Source: Lunatibacter salilacus
Lineage (GTDB): Bacteria; Bacteroidota; Bacteroidia; Cytophagales; Cyclobacteriaceae
NCBI RefSeq assembly: GCF_009797935.1
Contig: NZ_VOLC01000021.1
Location: 55,874-119,873 of the forward strand
DNA: 64,000 nt
Direction: 5' to 3'
Made by a program: the position numbers and the translations under genes. Positions 26,547 to 34,829 of the stretch are shown here, piece after piece (positions within the stretch are counted from its first letter, which is position 1; every line of letters starts with the position of its first letter). The notes beneath the pieces are model-generated. The model worked only from the letters and a program-made list of their open reading frames with translations. It ran no database searches and was not told the origin of the DNA.

Positions 26547-27686
26547 ATGGTCAAATTAAAGGATCAAAACATCAATCAGGATGCCCTGTCCAAGGCAGCC
26601 TATTCACTTTTTGATTTCACGAAAAAGGAAAAATCCTTTCTTCTAGTTGTTTGTATATTAGTTTCAATTGCAGGCATTATTACTCCTTACACCTATGCGG
26701 CAATGTGGTTTGGCTTTGCTTTGGCCGCATATTCAGCTATTGCCAATGACAGCATTCAGACAATAGGTACCTTTATTGCATCCAACCAGAGGCAAAAGTG
26801 GTACTACTTATGGCTGTTTATGGGGCTGATTTTCGTTGGCACTGTTACTTTTAGTTGGTTTTATTATTCCGGAGATGTCAGCTATCAGCGCCTGCGGGTT
26901 GAAGGGCTGGATCGGGCTCCTGAAAGTTTTGTGTTTTTACAACTGGCTGCTCCAATCGTATTGCTGGTAATGACCCGTCTTAGGATGCCGGTATCTACCA
27001 CCTTTCTATTGCTTAACGTATTCACCTATAAAGCAGGCACTATCTTAGGTGTGATGCAGAAGAGTTTTATAGGTTATTTTGTTGCTTTTTTCGCTGCGAT
27101 AGCCGTTTGGTTTCTGTTGGAACGTTTTGTGAAAAATTACCTCAAGGGCAAGGCTAGTCCCTATTGGTATATCTTCCAGTGGATAACGTCTGGGTTACTT
27201 TGGGCAGTATGGATCATGCAGGATGCGGCCAATATTGCGGTATTTTTACCCCGTGAATTGAATGTTTGGGAATTTTCAGCATATACAGGGTTTGTATTTA
27301 TAGGTCTTGGCTTTCTTTTCTATTTCAAGGGAGACAAAATCCAGGGTATAGTCAATGAGAAAACCCAAGTAACTGACGTTCGCGCAGCGACCATTGTTGA
27401 TTTGGTGTATGCTGCGATTCTATTTTACTTTAAAGGGTATAGCGATATGCCTATGAGTACCACTTGGGTTTTTATCGGGTTGCTGGGTGGAAGGGAACTG
27501 GCCATAGCTTTAGCCAAATCGAGAAAACTGAAAAAGAGGAAAGCCCGGTTGGTTCGCGCCTACCGACTGGCAAAAAATGATATTGTAAAAGCAGGCATTG
27601 GTCTAATAATATCTCTAATTTTAGCTTTGATTATTAATGACGGGGTACGAAAGGAAATTTTTGATTTGGTTTTAGGGATTTTTTAA
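26547..27686 (+). CDS. PiT-like (phosphate permease-related) membrane protein
   Basis: 379 residues with about ten membrane helices. Two PiT-like signature pairs are visible in diverged form: AIANDSIQTIGTF with MPVSTTFLL in the first half, and QDAANIAVFLPR with MPMSTTWVFIGLLGGRELA in the second. The GAND-V-N and P-V-S-T-T elements of PF01384 are thus recognisable but altered. Annotation as inorganic phosphate transporter is therefore by motif logic. A related anion such as sulfate or thiosulfate is possible. The upstream TTCTTAACA repeat supports phosphate control. Confidence 0.65.
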   Translation: MVKLKDQNINQDALSKAAYSLFDFTKKEKSFLLVVCILVSIAGIITPYTYAAMWFGFALAAYSAIANDSIQTIGTFIASNQRQKWYYLWLFMGLIFVGTVTFSWFYYSGDVSYQRLRVEGLDRAPESFVFLQLAAPIVLLVMTRLRMPVSTTFLLLNVFTYKAGTILGVMQKSFIGYFVAFFAAIAVWFLLERFVKNYLKGKASPYWYIFQWITSGLLWAVWIMQDAANIAVFLPRELNVWEFSAYTGFVFIGLGFLFYFKGDKIQGIVNEKTQVTDVRAATIVDLVYAAILFYFKGYSDMPMSTTWVFIGLLGGRELAIALAKSRKLKKRKARLVRAYRLAKNDIVKAGIGLIISLILALIINDGVRKEIFDLVLGIF

Positions 27687-27721
27687 TACGTGTTATTCTT
27701 ATTGAATATTATGATGAAACG

Positions 27722-28168
27722 ATGATCGACCTTTATACCGACGAGTACTTTATGAAGGAAGCCTTCAAACAAGCCCAGACTGGATTTGACGAAGGGGAAA
27801 TACCTGTCGGTGCGGTGGTTGTCTGTAAAAACCGAATAATCGCTAAAGCCTACAATCAAACGGAAAAATTGACAGATGTCACCGCTCATGCTGAGATGCT
27901 GGCATTAACTTCGGCTTCAAATTACCTTGGATCCAAATACCTTCCGGAATGTAAGTTGTATGTAACCTTGGAACCTTGCGTGATGTGCGCGGGTGCCACC
28001 TTCTGGGCGCAATTGGGAGAGTTACATTTTTCGGCCAAGGATCCTAACCGTGGATATTCCCGCATACAGCCTTCACTACTGCACCCCAAGACGGTAGTAA
28101 AGCAGGGATTGATGGCCGAAGAATGCACCCAAATCCTACTTGAGTTTTTTAAAAACCTCAGAAAATAG
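27722..28168 (+). CDS. tadA: TadA-like nucleoside/tRNA adenosine deaminase
   Basis: 148 residues of the cytidine-deaminase superfamily. Zinc ligands and catalytic Glu are in HAEMLAL (His56, Glu58) and PCVMCAGA (Cys86, Cys89). Length and motif spacing match bacterial TadA, which makes inosine at the wobble position of tRNA-Arg(ACG). A guanine-deaminase-like function cannot be excluded from sequence alone. It starts 36 bases after the PiT-like gene. Confidence 0.82.
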   Translation: MIDLYTDEYFMKEAFKQAQTGFDEGEIPVGAVVVCKNRIIAKAYNQTEKLTDVTAHAEMLALTSASNYLGSKYLPECKLYVTLEPCVMCAGATFWAQLGELHFSAKDPNRGYSRIQPSLLHPKTVVKQGLMAEECTQILLEFFKNLRK

Positions 28169-28217
28169 AGTTTCCTTGATTATAAAGAACCATTTTTCAT
28201 CTTTCTTGGTTGGTTTA

Positions 28218-28238
28218 GTAGGTTTTTAAAACACCTAC
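28218..28238. promoter_or_regulatory. inverted repeat upstream of superoxide dismutase
   Basis: GTAGGTTTTTAAAACACCTAC, an imperfect dyad with GTAGG / CCTAC arms, 45 bases before the sod start. Could be an operator for sod or a weak terminator for the deaminase gene. Confidence 0.3.
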
Positions 28239-28282
28239 AACCATCAACAAACTTAATGTTAAACTTTAAATTTAGATAAAAA

Positions 28283-28891
28283 ATGGCTTTTGAACTTCCA
28301 GCATTACCTTATGATTTCAATGCGTTAGAACCACATATCGACGCAAAAACGATGGAAATCCATCATGGCAAGCACCACAACGGTTATGTTACCAATTTAA
28401 ATAATGCTGTTAACGGTACAGACCTAGAGGGAAAAAGCATTGAGGAGTTGATGTCTTCCATATCCTCAGCCCCCGGTGCAGTAAGAAATAACGGCGGTGG
28501 TCACTACAACCACTCTCTTTTTTGGACCGTTTTGTCACCAAATGGTGGCGGTGAGCCAAGTGGCGAATTGGCTAAGGCCATAACCGATAAATTTGGTTCC
28601 TTCGCTGCTTTCAAAGAAGAATTTAACAAAGCTGCCGCTACAAGATTTGGTTCAGGTTGGGCATGGTTGAGTGTAGATGGTTCAGGAGCCCTGCAGGTAA
28701 GCTCAACTCCCAATCAGGATAATCCACTTATGGATGTCGCCGATGTGAAGGGTACGCCCATTCTTGGGTTGGATGTGTGGGAACACGCCTATTACCTTAA
28801 CTATCAAAACAGAAGACCTGACTACATTGCGGCGTTTTGGTCGGTTGTAAATTGGGAAGAAGTTAACAAAAGATTTTCTGCTGCCAAATAG
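28283..28891 (+). CDS. sod: Fe/Mn superoxide dismutase
   Basis: 202 residues. Metal ligands are in [15 protein letters not shown], and [10 protein letters not shown] (Asp and His). The family dismutates superoxide to oxygen and hydrogen peroxide in the cytoplasm. The C-terminal signature DVWEHAYY is exact. [11 protein letters not shown] and the [13 protein letters not shown] region fit the cambialistic or Fe type in Bacteroidota. Single-gene unit followed by a clear terminator. Confidence 0.96.
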   Translation: MAFELPALPYDFNALEPHIDAKTMEIHHGKHHNGYVTNLNNAVNGTDLEGKSIEELMSSISSAPGAVRNNGGGHYNHSLFWTVLSPNGGGEPSGELAKAITDKFGSFAAFKEEFNKAAATRFGSGWAWLSVDGSGALQVSSTPNQDNPLMDVADVKGTPILGLDVWEHAYYLNYQNRRPDYIAAFWSVVNWEEVNKRFSAAK

Positions 28892-28916
28892 ATCGACAAC
28901 AAGTACGTTTGAGTGA

Positions 28917-28952
28917 AATCCCCTCGGTCACTATGGCCAGGGGATTTTTTTG
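28917..28952 (+). terminator. terminator after sod
   Basis: AATCCCCT / AGGGGATT stem with the loop CGGTCACTATGGCC, followed by a run of T residues. Confidence 0.75.
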
Positions 28953-29107
28953 TACCCAGACCGAACGGTTAAAGTGTTCGGTAATGATACACCATATACT
29001 TTTCAAGATTATTTAGTGTACTGATTTACAGTTCGTTATAAGTTTTTTTCTTGATTGGCACTTCTTTTTCATATTGAAGGTCATATCTACAAATCAGTAT
29101 TCAAATC

Positions 29108-31543
29108 ATGAAAATTTCAACCCAGTTTTTCGTAGTTGCTTTGACCTTCTTTCTTGGATTAAGCGAATTAGCTGCGCAGCAAGAAAATACCCCAATAATT
29201 GGTATTGTTAAAGATGATAAGGGAGAAGTGCTTCCTTATGTAAACGTTGCCCTTCTGGACGAAGCTTCAGAGTCCCTAATCACAGGGGCTGTCACAGATG
29301 AAGATGGACATTTTTTACTTTCGGTAATTAAAGAGGGGAATTTCTATCTTTCCGTTTCCAGTATCGGCTATGAAACATATCGCACAGAAGCATTTACGCT
29401 TAAGACTGGGCAAAAACGGGATTTTGGAGTGCTGACGATCAAAGACGAAGCGGCGACTCTTGGCGAGGTTACGGTGAATGCCCAAAGAGCACAGATTGTG
29501 ATCGAAGCAGACAAAACAATCGTAAATATTGAAGGGACAGTCCTCGCAGAAGGAAACACAGCCTTGGATGTTATCGGTAGATCTCCAGGGGTGTTCGTAG
29601 ATTCGGATGGAAACATCAACCTGAACGGCAGGTCAGGAGTAGTAGTGATGTTGGATGACAGACAGACATATATGAGTGCCACAGATTTGGCAGACTTCTT
29701 ACGGGCCATGCCAGCAGACAATATCAAAAGCATAGAGGTAATCAACAATCCGTCTTCCCGCTTTGATGCGGAAGGTGCCGCAGGTGTGATAAATATCAAA
29801 CTCAAGAAAAATGACCTAAACGGCATCAATGGCAGTGCCAACTTAGGTTACAGATACAACGGAATACATGCGCCTACGGCGGGAGCAAATCTGAATATCA
29901 AAAAAGGAAAATGGACCACTAATTCAAGCCTGAACTACAATGAATGGGCTCAATATAATGACCTTGAGATTTTACGAAGATTCGAGCTTGATGAGGGTAC
30001 CTCTTCCTTTGATCAGGAAGCGAGGTTAAAACTGATTAGAAAAAACCTCTTCTTTAATGGTGGTACTGACTACAAAATAAACGATAGCCACAGTGTAGGG
30101 ATTAATCTCCAGGCTTCCAGACAGAATGGCACCGAAGATGGACTTTCAGAAACGCTGATTTCAAACCCCTCTACCATTGATCTCAATAATCTAAAAGCTA
30201 TCAATGACGGAAGATCGGACAATAACCGACTTTTTGGAAATTTTCATTATGTGGGTAACTTGGATACCCTTGGGACAAAAATCACGGCTGATTTGGATTT
30301 CACCCAAATGAACGCAGGCAGCCGAAGCCTACTTTCCAACCGATATTGGCTAAATGATGATCTCCTCAACACAGATTTTAATCGTATCCTCACCGAAAAT
30401 GCCATGGACTACCACATATTTACCGCAAAAGCAGATTATACCCGGCCTCTAGGTAAAGGTAAAGAAGTAGAAATGGGTGTGAAGGGAAGTTGGGTGAAAT
30501 CGGACAATGAGCTACAACTGTTCAAAAGCGAAGAAGAAGGACCTTTTATGCCAGACCAAAACAGTAACCGTTTTATCTATCACGAAAATGTACTGGCTGC
30601 ATATGGAAATTACAAGACGGGCTTAGGTGAGAAGTTGAAGCTACAGGCTGGCTTACGCTTGGAATATTCGGATATTACGGGGAATTCGGTCACTTCCAAT
30701 CAAATCAATTCCCAAAGATATTTAGATTATTTCCCCAGTGTAAATTTGAATCATAAGATATCTGACAATTACCAAATTACATACACTGGTAACAGAAGAA
30801 TCACCAGACCAAACTATAGGCTGCTAAACCCCTATGTATTTTATATCGACCCCCTTACCGTCGAAGTGGGCAACCCAACCCTTACGCCTCAATATGCCAC
30901 CAACTTGGAAATGAACCATACCATCAAAGGAATGTATCAGGTAAGTCTGGGATATTCCAGAACCCAAAATGCCTTTGGCCAGATTATGGTTCAGGACGAA
31001 GAAACTAGGACTACATCCATTCAGGTACAAAACCTGGATGTCACCGAAAACCTCAACCTTCGTATGATAGTACCTGTTGAATTTGCACCCTGGTATACCT
31101 CGAATCACACTTTACAGGTAAGCAACAATACCTTTCAATCGCAGCTTGGAGATGAAATGCTTGATGTCAGTCAGGTATCCATGATGGCACGGACACAGCA
31201 TAACCTGACCTTGGGTAAAGGTTGGAAAGCAGAGGTAGTCGGTACCTATATGAGTCGGTCCAGGTATGGGCAGATGGTTCTCAACGGTCTGGCTTGGGTA
31301 GATGCAGGAATTACTAAGAGCTTCAAAGATGATAAATGGAGTATGAGCATCAACGGCTCCGATCTACTGAGGACACAGCGGTTTGCGGGAAATATACGAT
31401 TTGACCAGATCAACACCAACGTCGCCCAATACAACAATATCCAATCTGTTCGTGTGGGCATACGGTGGAAATTTTCCCAAGGCGAAAATTTCCGAGTCTC
31501 CCAACAAAGCGGAAGCACTGAGGAACGTAATCGGTTAGATTAA
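29108..31543 (+). CDS. TonB-dependent outer-membrane beta-barrel receptor (OMP_b-brl_3 type)
   Basis: 811 residues with a signal peptide ending ELAAQQ. Residues about 28-115 form a carboxypeptidase-regulatory-like domain (IIGIVKDDKGEVLPYVNVAL). A plug domain follows with VVMLDDRQTY and the conserved EVINNPSSRFDAEGAAGVINIKL, then a long beta-barrel with RITRPNYRLLNPY. This is the outer membrane beta-barrel family common in Bacteroidota rather than a SusC; no SusD neighbour is present. Substrate not inferable, though siderophores, metals or peptides are usual for such stand-alone receptors. Confidence 0.85.
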   Translation: MKISTQFFVVALTFFLGLSELAAQQENTPIIGIVKDDKGEVLPYVNVALLDEASESLITGAVTDEDGHFLLSVIKEGNFYLSVSSIGYETYRTEAFTLKTGQKRDFGVLTIKDEAATLGEVTVNAQRAQIVIEADKTIVNIEGTVLAEGNTALDVIGRSPGVFVDSDGNINLNGRSGVVVMLDDRQTYMSATDLADFLRAMPADNIKSIEVINNPSSRFDAEGAAGVINIKLKKNDLNGINGSANLGYRYNGIHAPTAGANLNIKKGKWTTNSSLNYNEWAQYNDLEILRRFELDEGTSSFDQEARLKLIRKNLFFNGGTDYKINDSHSVGINLQASRQNGTEDGLSETLISNPSTIDLNNLKAINDGRSDNNRLFGNFHYVGNLDTLGTKITADLDFTQMNAGSRSLLSNRYWLNDDLLNTDFNRILTENAMDYHIFTAKADYTRPLGKGKEVEMGVKGSWVKSDNELQLFKSEEEGPFMPDQNSNRFIYHENVLAAYGNYKTGLGEKLKLQAGLRLEYSDITGNSVTSNQINSQRYLDYFPSVNLNHKISDNYQITYTGNRRITRPNYRLLNPYVFYIDPLTVEVGNPTLTPQYATNLEMNHTIKGMYQVSLGYSRTQNAFGQIMVQDEETRTTSIQVQNLDVTENLNLRMIVPVEFAPWYTSNHTLQVSNNTFQSQLGDEMLDVSQVSMMARTQHNLTLGKGWKAEVVGTYMSRSRYGQMVLNGLAWVDAGITKSFKDDKWSMSINGSDLLRTQRFAGNIRFDQINTNVAQYNNIQSVRVGIRWKFSQGENFRVSQQSGSTEERNRLD

Positions 31544-31560
31544 TACATCCAATAAACTAG

Positions 31561-31587
31561 AAAAGCACCCAGTGGGGTGCTTTTTTT
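31561..31587 (+). terminator. terminator after the OMP receptor
   Basis: AAAAGCACCC / GGGGTGCTTTTTTT stem-loop, starting 18 bases after the receptor stop codon. It could also serve the leftward MaoC gene region in the opposite direction only poorly. Confidence 0.75.
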
Positions 31588-31620
31588 GGTTATATGCTAT
31601 GACATATCTTGAGGTAATCC

Positions 31621-32085
31621 TTATAGAAAGTGGTACAAAAAGATCAGTGTAGCTGCCAAAGCAGGCTTTTTCTCGCCCTTGATTTCTATTTTTACCTTCA
31701 TTTCAGTTTTGATAGTGCCCCTCAAATCGCTAATATTCGCAAGATGGGCATGCATGCGGATTTCATCATTGACTTTTACCGGATTGGCAAAACGAAGATG
31801 TTCAATCCCATAGTTCACCATCATTTTTAAGTTATTAACCTGCACAATTTGATCCCATAGGTAGGGCACTAGCGACAAGGTCAGGTAACCATGAGCAATT
31901 GTGCCCCCAAATGCTCCTTCGGCTTTAGCTCTCTCGGGATCGGTATGTATCCATTGATGGTCGATAGTTGCTTCGGCAAATAAATTAATTTGCTCCTGAG
32001 TAACTTTGTGATAGTCAGAAACCCCCAAATCTTGGCCGACATAGGCTTGGAATCCTTCGAAACTATCAATAATTAATTGGCTCAT
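31621..32085 (-). CDS. MaoC-family (R)-specific enoyl-CoA hydratase
   Basis: 154 residues, single hot-dog fold. The catalytic Asp-His dyad lies in the hydratase-2 motif WIHTDPERAKAEGAFGGTIAHG. The N-terminal FEGFQAYVGQDLGVSDYHKV is typical of short bacterial MaoC proteins. It hydrates trans-2-enoyl-CoA, linking beta-oxidation with other acyl-CoA pools. Single gene, convergent with the OMP receptor. Confidence 0.88.
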   Translation of the reverse strand: MSQLIIDSFEGFQAYVGQDLGVSDYHKVTQEQINLFAEATIDHQWIHTDPERAKAEGAFGGTIAHGYLTLSLVPYLWDQIVQVNNLKMMVNYGIEHLRFANPVKVNDEIRMHAHLANISDLRGTIKTEMKVKIEIKGEKKPALAATLIFLYHFL

Positions 32086-32264
32086 TTTCTGTATGGATTG
32101 GTGTGAAAGCTGGGTTTCATTGATTTAAATCCAAGTTATTTCCTATTGAGAAAGGTGCCAGGAGGAAAATTACTTGTCAAACAATCAAATTAAGCCGCAA
32201 GATAAGGGAACTTTATCAAATTTTCCCCTTACAATCCAAAATTCAATCCACAAGATGAGTCTGC

Positions 32265-32501
32265 TTAGGATGCTTGCAGCAGCGTATAGATCAATTCGGA
32301 AGGGGTTTGAATACTTGCAGCTTTCTCATCTTCCAACTCCTTTTCCAGCTCTGATTCAAGTTCGTAAATCAAGCCTGACACAAAGATTTTATCCATGCGT
32401 AGGTCATTATAAAAGTTTGCTCCTTTGAGCTTCCCTGTCAGGGGAATGCCGTATGACTGAAAGACTCCAATCGTTTTTCTGAGCGCAGTTATATTTTTCA
32501 T
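32265..32501 (-). CDS. ACP-like small protein lacking the phosphopantetheine serine, copy 1
   Basis: 78 residues. The second half, NFYNDLRMDKIFVSGLIYE followed by LESELEKELEDEKAASIQT and PSELIYTLL, aligns by eye with acyl carrier proteins (F.NDLGADSLD.VELIMEFE...IPDE.A..I.TV...I.YI). The modified serine of the DSL motif is replaced by lysine (MDKI). It is paralogous to 37278-37508, with the same MKN start and core. I read it as a non-carrier ACP-fold protein, perhaps a regulatory partner. The gene stands alone, antisense to its neighbours. Confidence 0.6.
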   Translation of the reverse strand: MKNITALRKTIGVFQSYGIPLTGKLKGANFYNDLRMDKIFVSGLIYELESELEKELEDEKAASIQTPSELIYTLLQAS

Positions 32502-32697
32502 GGGATGGTAGTTAAATGAATTGATCCTAAGACGAATTGAACCTTCATTATGTTTTGTTTAAACGACAAAAAATAAATAAATTATAGTCTTTTAGTTAAT
32601 TTAACAAGTCGCCTAAGATAGTAGATACAAGAAAACAAACCTTGAACATTATTTTTTGCACGTAAAAAACAAAAAAATCAAAATTTAATTGCCCTTT

Positions 32698-33207
32698 ATG
32701 TCAACAACCGGAAATTACCTGCAAAGTGTCATTCAGCTTTTAAAAGACTATAAACGGACCGGGGAACTGGCTATCCGACAAATTCCTGAAGAAAAGGTCT
32801 TTTGGCAGTACAATGCGGAAAGCAATTCGGTAGCTATCATCGTGAAGCACCTTTGGGGAAATATGCTATCCCGCTGGACGGAATTCCTAAACAGTAATGG
32901 TGAAAAGTCTTGGAGGGAAAGAGATGAGGAGTTTGAACCGGGTATAGAAACTATGGAGGAGCTATGGTCCAAATGGGAGGAAGGGTGGCAGTTGCTCTTT
33001 GATGCCTTGGAACCGTTAACGGAAGATGATTTGATGCGGATAGTGGTAATCGGAAACAAGGAACACACTGTGGTGGACGCCATCAGTAGGCAGCTTGCCC
33101 ACTATGCTTCCCACATCGGACAAATTATCTACCTGGCTAAGATGCTTGCTGACAAGCCTTGGGAAAGTTTAAGCGTACCTAAAGGACAATCGCCAAAGTT
33201 CAATTGA
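32698..33207 (+). CDS. DinB-like DUF1572 protein
   Basis: 169 residues from the ATG at 32698; a TTG nine bases upstream is less likely. Four-helix bundle with metal-binding type histidines in IVKHLWGNMLSRW and LAHYASHIGQI, matching DUF1572 of the DinB/YfiT superfamily. Such proteins are often thiol-dependent S-transferases or stress-related, but the activity of this subgroup is not established. No operon partner. Confidence 0.8.
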   Translation: MSTTGNYLQSVIQLLKDYKRTGELAIRQIPEEKVFWQYNAESNSVAIIVKHLWGNMLSRWTEFLNSNGEKSWRERDEEFEPGIETMEELWSKWEEGWQLLFDALEPLTEDDLMRIVVIGNKEHTVVDAISRQLAHYASHIGQIIYLAKMLADKPWESLSVPKGQSPKFN

Positions 33208-33254
33208 GCTATAATGTAATGGTAGGATATAGAAAGCGGGGTAACATAAGTAGA

Positions 33255-33320
33255 AAAACCTGCCAGGTTTCATCTGTTATTTGAATAGCTAGCAGAGTAT
33301 CTACAAAACATGGCAGGTTT
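33255..33320. repeat. widely spaced inverted repeat
   Basis: AAAACCTGCCAGGTTT and CATGGCAGGTTTT, complementary over AAACCTGCCA / TGGCAGGTTT with about 45 bases between. It lies between convergent genes and could act as a terminator structure in both directions. Confidence 0.35.
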
Positions 33321-33421
33321 TCGCATTTACTAGCAGTTGATCATTCCTTAAAGAATTCCTCAAAAATCCCGTCGATTTGAAAATTGGTAACACCGTTTTA
33401 AGATTACAACCGACAAGAGTG

Positions 33422-34498
33422 TTAATTTTTTTTATTAGATTGTTTAGCTTCCCCATCACGTAGTAGCTCATATTTTTTCTGTTTGGTTTTCCAGCGTTCA
33501 AGGGCGTATTGCTGCATATCATCTACCCTGTCTTTTTCGTCCACAATTTCAAAGCCCAAAAGGGATTCGATAATATCTTCCAAGGAAGCTATACCATCCA
33601 TACCACCATATTCGTCGATCACTATTGAAATATGTTCTTTTTTTGTAATCATCACATCCCAGGCGTCAAACAGTGTAGTATTCTCCGGAAATGTCAAGAT
33701 ATCCCGCTTGATATCCTTTAGTTTAAGATCGAACTGATCTTCTGCCAATTTTTCAAACACCAATTCTCTAAAAACATATCCAGTGATATTATCACGCATG
33801 TTGTCGTATATGGGGATTCGGGAGAAATGCAGGAAATCCTTGTTCTTAAGAAACTCCTGTAAAGTCATTTCTTCATTCGCTACCACTACCACAATGCGGG
33901 GAGTCATGATTTCCGATATTCTGACACTTTTTAGTTTGATAAGGTTTTGGATTATTTTGTTTTCCTTGTCAGCAAAGATTCCTTCCTGCGTTCCGATACT
34001 GGCCAATGCGGAAATCTCTTCTCTACTGATTGTCAATTCTTTTGTATCCCTAGCAAGGGCTCTTGTCAAAACGGCAGAGATTACAACCAACGGGTACGTG
34101 ATAAAAATCATCCCCCGAATAACCTTCGACGATATGCTCACTAGCTCCTTGCTGTAATTTGCACCTAGCGTTTTGGGAATAATTTCGGTCAAAATCAGAA
34201 TTAAAATAGTCAAGACGGCTGAGACCAGTCCAAAATAAGCCTCGCCAAAGACAATAGTCGCTTGGGCACCAACTCCGGCAGCCCCTACTGTATGGGCTAC
34301 GGTATTTAAAGAAAGTATAGCAGATAAGGGTTTGTCAATATCCTCTTTCAATCGAATCATCGCTAAAGAACTCCCATCTCCGTTTTCTGCTTTTGATTTC
34401 AGGTAGGAAAGAGGGGTGGACAGCAATACCGCCTCCATAATCGAACATACAAATGAAACGATCAGGGCAATGGCCAGGTAAATAAATAAAAGCGTCAT
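33422..34498 (-). CDS. CNNM/hemolysin-C-like membrane protein with CBS pair
   Basis: 358 residues. An N-terminal CNNM (DUF21) domain with four membrane segments, including LNTVAHTVGAAGVGAQ and the EIIPKTLGAN motif, is followed by a CBS pair (MTPRIVVVVANEEM ... HISIVIDEYGGMDGIASLED). Related proteins (CorB/CNNM) export or regulate Mg2+. The usual C-terminal CorC_HlyC domain is missing: the protein ends shortly after the second CBS with a lysine/asparagine-rich tail. This is a shorter family member, not an obvious truncation. Confidence 0.85.
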   Translation of the reverse strand: MTLLFIYLAIALIVSFVCSIMEAVLLSTPLSYLKSKAENGDGSSLAMIRLKEDIDKPLSAILSLNTVAHTVGAAGVGAQATIVFGEAYFGLVSAVLTILILILTEIIPKTLGANYSKELVSISSKVIRGMIFITYPLVVISAVLTRALARDTKELTISREEISALASIGTQEGIFADKENKIIQNLIKLKSVRISEIMTPRIVVVVANEEMTLQEFLKNKDFLHFSRIPIYDNMRDNITGYVFRELVFEKLAEDQFDLKLKDIKRDILTFPENTTLFDAWDVMITKKEHISIVIDEYGGMDGIASLEDIIESLLGFEIVDEKDRVDDMQQYALERWKTKQKKYELLRDGEAKQSNKKN

Positions 34499-34829
34499 AT
34501 TTGGATCAAAGTAGCGATAGTGTTTTAGTTAACAGGGAAGAACATAGTGGACTAATCATCCAACTTAAATTCCTATAAAATTACAATAAATTTTACCATT
34601 TAGCGATTCTGCCCACTAATTAGTTGGTCAACATTCTCAATCTCTGGTAATTGACTCAGCAGCAAAGCTGAATATTTTCCTTCACTTCGACGTAGCCTTT
34701 TAAAAATGTCGATGCGTTTGAGAGACGCCTTTTTAACACCGAAATAACATCAAAAAGGCAACAATTTATTTCGATCCACTAAGGGTGAACTCATTCCAAG
34801 TTGTCATGGACCAAAACCATGATAATACC

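Noticed and set aside
26547..27686. Annotation as a plain inorganic phosphate transporter PitA
   Set aside because: PiT signature pairs are altered, so I list it as PiT-like with a lower confidence.
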